Below, one piece after another: positions 15,591 to 21,906 of a stretch of DNA of 35,650 nucleotides. Position numbers and translations under genes: made by a program. Source of the stretch: Anaerolineaceae bacterium (GTDB lineage Bacteria > Chloroflexota > Anaerolineae > Anaerolineales > Anaerolineaceae); contig DQHW01000002.1 in NCBI GenBank assembly GCA_003524305.1, forward strand, positions 63,080 to 98,729, given 5' to 3'. The notes beneath the pieces are model-generated. The model had not been told where the DNA came from. It worked only from the letters and a program-made list of their open reading frames with translations, and searched no databases. Every line of letters begins with the position of its first letter. Within the stretch, counting starts at the first letter, position 1.

Positions 15591-16313
15591 TTATAAACTT
15601 CTGGATGAGTGGTCGCTGGAATCAAATTTGTGATAAGTAGGTTCCATACGGGGGGCGCTGGCGGCTACAGAACCTGAAGGGCGCTGCTGCGTGGGAACGA
15701 TGCGGTGCAGGTTGGCAGCAGGGCGCTCCTGGTTGGGATTGAAGCGCTGCGGGGTGCTGGTGTTGACCGGCCTGGCGGCAGATTGTGCCCGGCGGTTGGC
15801 GTTCTGTGTTTTTTCCAACGCGCTTGAGAGAGATCCAATGATTAGAATGCGGATGATCCACACCATGACGGCGACCATGACTGGGACGATCGTGGTAAGA
15901 GATTGAGTGCTCGCCAAGGCGGCGCTGACGGTGGTGTGAGAAGAGATGGCTATTGAGACACCCCACCAGGTGAGGATGGCGTTGAAGGTGCCGGCGATCA
16001 GCCAGGCGCCGAAGAGATACCAGCTTGCCCTGGGGTTTTCTTCACGGCCGTTGGTTGTGATCAGACGGGCAATACCTGCGAAATCCAGACCGCAGAAGGC
16101 TAATGCCATCAGCGTCGCCCATGGGATACCAGCGAAGCGCAAATCGCCCAAAAGGTCCTTCAAGGCGTAATTGGTAGTGCCAAAATTGAAGGCTTCAAAT
16201 GCGATCATGGCAAGGATGATGATCATACCGTAAACGGTGTTTGAACGGACACGGGATTTTGCTAGTGTTTGTAGTGGATTACGAAAGAAAGAGCGGGTAT
16301 TGGTTAGGTTCAT
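15591..16313 (-). CDS. Four-helix membrane protein of unknown function with disordered C-terminal tail
   Basis: A 240-residue protein I do not recognise. There are about four hydrophobic helices (roughly 28-48, 62-82, 98-120 and 138-162). A charged N-terminus of about 25 residues precedes them. A hydrophilic tail (about 165-240) rich in Gln, Pro, Arg, Asn and Ser is probably unstructured and cytoplasmic. No enzyme motif is visible. The start is well supported by GGAGG eight bases upstream of the ATG. The promoter is a near-consensus sigma70 site decorated with inverted copies of TTAGAAC, so the gene is probably under a specific repressor. It is monocistronic, with a terminator immediately after it. 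Confidence 0.8.
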   Translation of the reverse strand: MNLTNTRSFFRNPLQTLAKSRVRSNTVYGMIIILAMIAFEAFNFGTTNYALKDLLGDLRFAGIPWATLMALAFCGLDFAGIARLITTNGREENPRASWYLFGAWLIAGTFNAILTWWGVSIAISSHTTVSAALASTQSLTTIVPVMVAVMVWIIRILIIGSLSSALEKTQNANRRAQSAARPVNTSTPQRFNPNQERPAANLHRIVPTQQRPSGSVAASAPRMEPTYHKFDSSDHSSRSL

Positions 16314-16342
16314 GACTGTGCCTCCTGAACGATAGCTTCCGA

Positions 16343-16410
16343 TTAGAACGAACAGTCACATTATAGAACAAGAATTCTAAAAAGTCAATAGGTTTAGGAG
16401 ACTTGTTCTA
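16343..16410 (-). promoter_or_regulatory. Near-consensus promoter with repeated TAGAACAAG operator arms
   Basis: Minus-strand -35 TTGACT (16388-16383), 17-base spacer and -10 TATAAT (16365-16360). TAGAACAAG occurs at 16364-16372 and its exact complement at 16402-16410, flanking the -35. A third partial copy, TTAGAAC, lies at 16343-16349 near the transcription start. This spacing suits a dimeric repressor (MarR-like or LexA-like), not identified here. Confidence 0.65.
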
Positions 16411-16451
16411 ATATTGGTTATAACTATCATTTACTTCTTTATAGGAAATTA

Positions 16452-17015
16452 TTATGATTCTCCCCACACAATTTGCATGGGAACGGCGTTATCCGGGATG
16501 TGACGATACACTTCGGCGAGTGAAATCTGGTTGGCGTGACAGAATAAGGTGGCAACGGCCAGCCCGTGCGAGACAAGCAGAATGCGTTCACCGGAATGAC
16601 GTGCGGCGATCTCGTCCGCGGCGGCCCGCATGCGTGCTGCCACTTCGGCCACCGTTTCAGCCCCCGGTGTGCGCGAATTGATCGGGTCGTCATGGTCACG
16701 CTGTAGTTCAAGCGGGTATTTTTCTTTTACTTCGTCATACACCATGCCTTCAAAAACACCCTTGCAAATCTCTCGCAGGCGGGCGTCTTTGGTGAAGGGC
16801 AGACCAAAGGATTGTGAAATAATATCGGCAGTTTGTGAAGCGCGGCTGAGGTCGCTGGCATAAATGGCATTAAAATGGTCTTCAGCAAGTATCAAAGCCA
16901 GTTTGTTGGCTTGTTCGATGCCGGTTTGGTTCAAGGGGATATCCGTCTGCCCCTGAAAACGGCGTTCGGCGTTCCAATCGGTTTGACCGTGTCTGACGAG
17001 GGTGATTTCTACCAT
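16452..17015 (-). CDS. Histidine phosphatase superfamily protein (phosphoglycerate mutase-like)
   Basis: A 187-residue phosphatase of the RHG branch. The catalytic His is H9 in LVRHGQT, with R8, R58 in ASDLSRASQT, E82 in LREICKG and the second His H150 in LLVSHG. This is the cobC/GpmB-like layout. No domain beyond the core and no cobalamin genes are nearby, so the physiological substrate is open. The SD is weak (AAAGG about 8 bases upstream). The gene is divergent from the threonine operon and shares a 289-base intergenic region with it. Confidence 0.9.
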   Translation of the reverse strand: MVEITLVRHGQTDWNAERRFQGQTDIPLNQTGIEQANKLALILAEDHFNAIYASDLSRASQTADIISQSFGLPFTKDARLREICKGVFEGMVYDEVKEKYPLELQRDHDDPINSRTPGAETVAEVAARMRAAADEIAARHSGERILLVSHGLAVATLFCHANQISLAEVYRHIPDNAVPMQIVWGES

Positions 17016-17140
17016 AAGGGCCTTTTGAATCCTTTATTCATAATCAATGGGGACTTAAAATTTTTTTCATTTGCCAATATTTTTGATTATAACTCCAGCC
17101 AATATTACTTCTTTTTTTCATATTTTCTTAATCTTCTTTC

Positions 17141-17169
17141 TTCAGATTCTAAAAACACTGATGTATAAT
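17141..17169 (+). promoter_or_regulatory. Candidate promoter of the threonine operon
   Basis: -35 TTCAGA (17141-17146), 17 bases, -10 TATAAT (17164-17169). It leaves a leader of about 130 bases before the aspartate kinase GTG. Confidence 0.5.
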
Positions 17170-17181
17170 TATTTCATTAAT

Positions 17182-17219
17182 CCGTTGGGTCTTCGTATCA
17201 CTCAAACGGTTAAACCCAA
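17182..17219 (+). promoter_or_regulatory. Leader with competing short hairpins upstream of aspartate kinase
   Basis: CCGTT (17182-17186) can pair with AACGG (17205-17209), while TTGGGT (17185-17190) can pair with ACCCAA (17214-17219). The two pairings share bases and exclude each other, as in an attenuator. A further CGCTCC/GGAGCG pair (17258-17263, 17284-17289) precedes the SD. There is no similarity to the lysine riboswitch that I can see. Function is speculative. Confidence 0.25.
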
Positions 17220-17242
17220 TAACAAAGATTAATTAAATAGTT

Positions 17243-17305
17243 ATGATTGATAAACATCGCTCCCCAAAAGAGTTTACAATATTGGAGCGTGTGGAGGCAT
17301 ATTAG
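17243..17305 (+). CDS. Possible 20-residue leader peptide overlapping the aspartate kinase start
   Basis: ATG at 17243 opens a 20-codon frame whose TAG stop shares its last base with the kinase GTG (TAGTG). The SD of the kinase lies inside it, so translation of the leader could expose or couple to the kinase start. It contains one Thr and two Ile, no run of a regulatory amino acid. It has no clear SD of its own. It may equally be chance. Confidence 0.25.
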   Translation: MIDKHRSPKEFTILERVEAY

Positions 17306-18750
17306 TGAAAATAAAGACCACAACCATTCAAAAGAACACTTTGGTGATGAAGTTTGGCGGAACTAGTGTGGGCACACCTGATGCCATGCGCCAGGCAGTG
17401 TCCATCGTCAAAAATGAAAAAGCGCAGTGGAAAAACGTGGTCGTGATCACTTCTGCATTGAGCGGTGTTACCGATACACTCCTCAAAATGGCTTCTTCTG
17501 AAGCCATCTCAAACCCCAAGGCACTGGATAAGTACGCCATCGATTTGATCCATAAGCACGACGAAATCGCCAACGCATTGATCCATGAACCTGTCCTCTT
17601 TCAACAAACCATCCAGGCAATCAATGAAGTCATCAGCCAGGTGGTTAATCTTTGCAAAGCGATTGCTGTTTTGGGTGAGTCCACTCCGCGCGTGATGGAT
17701 ACGATCGCCTCGGCAGGTGAACGCATGTGCATCCACCTGCTGGCAGCAGCAATTCAATCTGCCGGCGTGCCGGCCACCGCCATTGAAGCCACCCGCTTGA
17801 TCGTCACGGATGATCATTATGGCGATGCGCATCCTGATTTCGCGCATACCAAAAAGAACACCTGTAAGGTGCTCAACCCAATTTTGGAAGCTGGAAAAGT
17901 TCCTGTCATCACCGGCTTCATGGCGGCCAGCGAATCTGGCACCATCACCACCCTTGGACGAGGCGGCAGCGACTACTCCGCCGCAATCATCGGCGCGGCC
18001 CTGCCTGCGGACGATGTATGGATTTACACAGATGTTAACGGCGTAATGACCGCCGATCCTCGCCTGGTGCCGGATGCCTCAACGGTGCCCGTGTGTTCCT
18101 TTAGAGAGATTGCTGAACTTGCTTACTACGGCGCCAAGGTACTGCACCCCAAAACCATCCGTCCCGTAATTGAAGCCGGTATTGGCTTGCGCGTGTGCAA
18201 CACCTTCCAACCCGAACACCCCGGCACTCGTCTTGTGTCTGAACTGGATGCCCAACACGATGTCATTAAAGCCATCACCACTGTGCGCGGACTCAAACTG
18301 ATTACACTTGAAGGACGCGGTATGTTGGGTGTTCCGGGTGTGGCCGCCAAGACTTTTGAAACCGTCGCCAGATTGGGCACGAGTGTGCCCCTGATCACCC
18401 AGGCTTCTTCCGAGCAGAGCATCTGTTTTGCAGTGCCAAGTGAAAAAGCCGACCAGGTGGTTGCCATGCTGTCAAAATCTTTCTCGCGCGAAATCGAAAG
18501 CCGAGATATTGATCGTATTTGGGCGACCGATGAAGTTGGCATCGTCACCGTTGTCGGTGAAGGCATGCGTTCCACCCCTGGTGTCGCTGGTCGGGTTTGC
18601 ACAGCGCTTGGCACCAATAAAGTCAACATAGTTGCCATCGCCCAGGGTTCTTCTGAAGTAGCCATCTCTGTGATGGTCAGCGCCGTAGACCTGCAGCCTG
18701 CTCTCAAGGTGCTGCACAAATTAATCAATCATTCTGATGCCGCTGCATAG
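17305..18750 (+). CDS. lysC: Aspartate kinase (monofunctional, with two ACT domains)
   Basis: Phosphorylates aspartate, the first step to threonine, methionine and lysine. A 481-residue protein with kinase signature MKFGGTSVG (15-23), TITTLGRGGSDYSAA (from 213) and WIYTDVNGVMTADPR. The C-terminal region from about 320 carries two ACT modules (GVPGVAAKTFETVARLG and VAGRVCTALGTNKVNIVAIAQGSSE), which bind the feedback amino acid. No homoserine dehydrogenase domain follows. The length resembles the ThrA-kinase/LysC-III class. The start is GTG with GGAGG seven bases upstream. First gene of an operon with asd, thrC and thrB, so threonine feedback is the likely control. A hom gene is not in the window. 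Confidence 0.95.
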   Translation: MKIKTTTIQKNTLVMKFGGTSVGTPDAMRQAVSIVKNEKAQWKNVVVITSALSGVTDTLLKMASSEAISNPKALDKYAIDLIHKHDEIANALIHEPVLFQQTIQAINEVISQVVNLCKAIAVLGESTPRVMDTIASAGERMCIHLLAAAIQSAGVPATAIEATRLIVTDDHYGDAHPDFAHTKKNTCKVLNPILEAGKVPVITGFMAASESGTITTLGRGGSDYSAAIIGAALPADDVWIYTDVNGVMTADPRLVPDASTVPVCSFREIAELAYYGAKVLHPKTIRPVIEAGIGLRVCNTFQPEHPGTRLVSELDAQHDVIKAITTVRGLKLITLEGRGMLGVPGVAAKTFETVARLGTSVPLITQASSEQSICFAVPSEKADQVVAMLSKSFSREIESRDIDRIWATDEVGIVTVVGEGMRSTPGVAGRVCTALGTNKVNIVAIAQGSSEVAISVMVSAVDLQPALKVLHKLINHSDAAA

Positions 18751-18779
18751 TCGGCGCACCAGTGAAACCGAGGGAAATT

Positions 18780-19835
18780 ATGTCTGATCGAATTCCAGTC
18801 GCCGTATTGGCTGCCACGGGCAGCGTCGGCCAGCGTTTCATCCAATTGCTGGATGGACACCCCATGTTTGAAGTGGTGGCGCTCACCGCTTCTGACCGCA
18901 GCGTCGGTCTGCCCTTCTCACAAGCCTGCCATTGGATCATTTCCAGCGATATGCCCGAGTGGGCGCGCAATATGGTTGTCAAACCCACAGACCCCGAATC
19001 CGCCGCCGTGCCGCTTGTCTTTTCTGCATTGCCCGCGGATGCCGCCAAAGACGTTGAACCTGTCTTTGCACGTGCCGGCAGTATGGTTTGCTCAAACGCC
19101 TCCACCTACCGCATGGAACCGGATGTCTCGATACTCTTCCCCGAGGTCAACCCGGATCAGGCACACATCATCCCCATTCAGCGCCGTCTGCGTGGATGGT
19201 CCGGCGGCATTATCACCAACTCCAACTGCACCAGCACCGGTCTGACTGTGGCACTTAAACCTCTTTTTGATGCCTTCGGTATCAAAAAGGTTTTTGCCGT
19301 CTCCATGCAGGCGCTCTCCGGCGCCGGTTACCCGGGGGTGCCCTCGCTCGATATCATTGATAATGTCGTTCCGTTTATCAAGGGTGAAGAAGAAAAAGTA
19401 GAGATTGAGCCGCGCAAGATGCTCGGAAGTATCTTAGGCGATGCCATTGTTAATGCAGATTTTGCCGTTTCAGCACACACCAATCGTGTTTCCGTTGTGG
19501 ATGGGCATACGGTAGTCTTTTCGATAGAACTGGATCAAAAAGCCACGCTTGACCAGGTCAAGGATGCTCTGCGTTCTTACCAGGCACCCGAAGTCAGCCG
19601 CGACTTGCCTTCCGCGCCAAAACCCGTGATTATACTGCGTGACGAACCTGACCGCCCTCAACCCCGCTTGGATCGCATGGCAGGCAACGGAATGGCTACA
19701 GTCGTCGGCCGTGTGCGTCCCGATTCAATTTTTGACTATAAAATGGTGACCTTATCGCACAATACCATCCGCGGTGCGGCTGGCGGCTCGGTTTACAACG
19801 CCGAATTGCTGGTCAAACTCGGTTATGTGAAATAA
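18780..19835 (+). CDS. asd: Aspartate-semialdehyde dehydrogenase, archaeal/fungal type
   Basis: Reduces aspartyl phosphate to aspartate semialdehyde with NADPH. The 351-residue protein begins with the dinucleotide motif AATGSVGQRF (11-20). The active-site C150 lies in NSNCTSTG and a conserved His in SAHTNRVSVVDGH. The phrases ALSGAGYPG and the long insertion before the Cys mark it as the archaeal/fungal class, not the usual bacterial Asd. I place the start at the ATG at 18780, with GAGGGA 4-9 bases before it. A GTG at 18762 would add six residues but has no SD. It lies 29 bases after the kinase and 12 before thrC. Confidence 0.94.
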   Translation: MSDRIPVAVLAATGSVGQRFIQLLDGHPMFEVVALTASDRSVGLPFSQACHWIISSDMPEWARNMVVKPTDPESAAVPLVFSALPADAAKDVEPVFARAGSMVCSNASTYRMEPDVSILFPEVNPDQAHIIPIQRRLRGWSGGIITNSNCTSTGLTVALKPLFDAFGIKKVFAVSMQALSGAGYPGVPSLDIIDNVVPFIKGEEEKVEIEPRKMLGSILGDAIVNADFAVSAHTNRVSVVDGHTVVFSIELDQKATLDQVKDALRSYQAPEVSRDLPSAPKPVIILRDEPDRPQPRLDRMAGNGMATVVGRVRPDSIFDYKMVTLSHNTIRGAAGGSVYNAELLVKLGYVK

Positions 19836-19847
19836 CAGAGGAACACA

Positions 19848-20909
19848 ATGACATCATACACAGGCGTTCTTGAAACCTACCGACCATTTTTGGATATCCC
19901 CGCTCACACGCGCACTGTTACGCTATTGGAAGGCAACACCCCGCTCATCCCCATGCCGAAACTGGTAGAAACCCTTGGCGGTGGATTTGAACTCTACGTT
20001 AAATTTGAAGGCATGAACCCCACCGGTTCTTTCAAAGATCGAGGCATGACCGTGGCCATCAGCGAAGCCTACGGACGCGGTGCTAAAGCCGTGATTTGCG
20101 CTTCCACCGGCAACACGGCTGCCTCTGCTGCTGCTTATGCCTCAAGAGCAGGTATGCGCTGCATCGTCATCATCCCCGCTGGCAAAGTCGCTACAGGCAA
20201 ACTGGCCGGTGCCGTCGCTTACGGCGCTGAAGTCATCCAAATTGACGGCTCGTTTGACGACGCCCTCAATCTGGTGGTGGCGATTTCTGAACGCAACCCC
20301 ATAGCCTTGGTCAATTCACTCAACCCCTACCGTCTTGAAGGCCAAAAGACTGCTGCTTTCGAAATTTGCGAAGCATTAGGAAGAGCCCCCGATTGGCTGG
20401 CGCTGCCGGTCGGCAATGCAGGCAACATCTCGGCTTACTGGATGGGTTTTAAACAACTTCATGAACGCAAAAATACCTCGTTACCCCAGGTGTTGGGTGT
20501 TCAAGCTGAGGGTTCTGCACCGCTCGTGCTTGGCCACCCCGTGGAACATCCCGAAACGATCGCTACTGCCATTCGCATTGGCAAACCCGCCCGGGCGGAA
20601 CAAGCCCTCGAAGCTGCCGAAGAATCTGGAGGACGTATCATCGCGGTCAGCGACGATGAGATTCTCAAAATGCAGAAACTATTGGCTGCCAATGGTGTGT
20701 GGGTTGAACCTGCATCCGCGGCAGGGGTGGCCGGTTTGGCACACGAATTGGAAAGAGGCAAAATTGACCTCAAAGATAAAGTCGTTGCCGCCGTGTGCAC
20801 TGGTCACGGCTTGAAAGACCCCGATATCATCACTAAGGACATGCCCAAACCCGCCATCCTGAGCGCGGAAATGAGTGCCCTGGAAGATTATTTAGCCAGA
20901 GAGAAATAA
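19848..20909 (+). CDS. thrC: Threonine synthase
   Basis: Converts O-phosphohomoserine to threonine using PLP. In the 353-residue protein the PLP Lys is K63 in NPTGSFKDRGM. The phosphate-binding ASTGNTAASAAAYASRAG follows at about 85-102, and the C-terminal VWVEPASAAGVAG is typical of the compact (class II) threonine synthases. SD GAGGA is about 6 bases before the ATG. It is one base from thrB and 12 from asd, so all four genes are one transcription unit. The frame is intact throughout. Confidence 0.96.
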   Translation: MTSYTGVLETYRPFLDIPAHTRTVTLLEGNTPLIPMPKLVETLGGGFELYVKFEGMNPTGSFKDRGMTVAISEAYGRGAKAVICASTGNTAASAAAYASRAGMRCIVIIPAGKVATGKLAGAVAYGAEVIQIDGSFDDALNLVVAISERNPIALVNSLNPYRLEGQKTAAFEICEALGRAPDWLALPVGNAGNISAYWMGFKQLHERKNTSLPQVLGVQAEGSAPLVLGHPVEHPETIATAIRIGKPARAEQALEAAEESGGRIIAVSDDEILKMQKLLAANGVWVEPASAAGVAGLAHELERGKIDLKDKVVAAVCTGHGLKDPDIITKDMPKPAILSAEMSALEDYLAREK

Positions 20910-20910
20910 G

Positions 20911-21819
20911 ATGCGCTATCTCATTCGCGTACCTGCCACCACTGCAAACCTCGGACCCGGCTTTGATTGCCTCGGATTGGCGCTTGACTTATGGAACGAT
21001 GTTGAAGTTGAAGCTGCAGGCGATTCTTTGATCATAACGGTGGAAGGTGAAGGGGCTGGCAAAATCCCCCTTGACCGCTCCAATACGATTTTCAAAACCA
21101 TGCAGTTATATGCAAAAAGGCATCATAAAACCTTGCCGAACGGCATCAAACTTCACTGCCGCAACCGCATCCCTGTTGGTTCGGGGCTGGGGTCAAGTTC
21201 AGCCGCCATCGTTTCTGGCATTCTGGCAGCCTCCGTTTTGTTGAATATTCCACAAGATACAGCAGATCAACTGGATTGTGCTGCACAAATCGAAGGACAC
21301 CCCGATAATGTCGGCCCATGTTTGTTGGGTGGATTGGTCACTGCCATTTTAAGCGACCACAAAGTTATTGCCCGTAAATTGGAAGTTGCTTCTCTTTCAC
21401 TCATGATCGTGCTGCCAGACTATCACTTCCCCACTGAGACTGCCCGCGCAGCCCTGCCCAAAGAACTCCCGCGTCAGGATGCCATATTCAACCTTGGTCA
21501 TCTTGGCCTGCTTATTTATGCCATGGGCAGAGGGGATCTTGATCTGCTTGCATCCGCCATGCAAGATAAACTGCACCAACCCTACCGCATCCCCGTCATC
21601 CCCGGTGCAGCACAAGCTATCACCGCCGCAATCCAAAACGGAGCAGCATCCGTGGCGCTTTCTGGCGCTGGTCCCAGCCTTTTAATTGTTTTACATAGCG
21701 ATTCTTACCGGTCTCAAGTTGGGCAAGCGGTAACTGAGGTATACAAAGCTGCCGGGTTGACCTCACGTGTTTTCACCCCCGAGATCGCCTTATCAGGCGC
21801 GTCAATATCCATCATATAA
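20911..21819 (+). CDS. thrB: Homoserine kinase (GHMP family)
   Basis: Phosphorylates homoserine, feeding ThrC. A 302-residue GHMP kinase with the N-terminal TTANLGPGFDCLGLAL, the ATP loop PVGSGLGSSSAA (88-99), EGHPDNVGPCLLGG, and the C-terminal GAASVALSGAGPSLL. Start ATG is one base after the thrC stop; AGAGAG upstream serves as SD. A strong terminator follows directly. Gene order lysC-asd-thrC-thrB gives every step from aspartate to threonine except homoserine dehydrogenase. Confidence 0.96.
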   Translation: MRYLIRVPATTANLGPGFDCLGLALDLWNDVEVEAAGDSLIITVEGEGAGKIPLDRSNTIFKTMQLYAKRHHKTLPNGIKLHCRNRIPVGSGLGSSSAAIVSGILAASVLLNIPQDTADQLDCAAQIEGHPDNVGPCLLGGLVTAILSDHKVIARKLEVASLSLMIVLPDYHFPTETARAALPKELPRQDAIFNLGHLGLLIYAMGRGDLDLLASAMQDKLHQPYRIPVIPGAAQAITAAIQNGAASVALSGAGPSLLIVLHSDSYRSQVGQAVTEVYKAAGLTSRVFTPEIALSGASISII

Positions 21820-21821
21820 CC

Positions 21822-21861
21822 AGACTCCCGCGGTTTCAAAAAAAACAGCGGGAGTCTTTGA
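21822..21861 (+). terminator. Intrinsic terminator of the threonine operon
   Basis: AGACTCCCGC (21822-21831) pairs perfectly with GCGGGAGTCT (21848-21857) around a 16-base loop containing eight A. T-rich sequence follows. It begins two bases after the thrB stop. Confidence 0.85.
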
Positions 21862-21906
21862 CTACTTTTTAATTGTTAGGGCGACCGGCTGTGTCTCTGC
21901 CATAAA

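Noticed and set aside
17016..17304. Lysine or other known riboswitch upstream of aspartate kinase
   Set aside because: The conserved multi-helix core of the lysine riboswitch is not seen and the leader is too short.
18762..18779. GTG start of aspartate-semialdehyde dehydrogenase
   Set aside because: No SD before it, whereas GAGGGA is correctly placed for the ATG at 18780 and the fold starts there.
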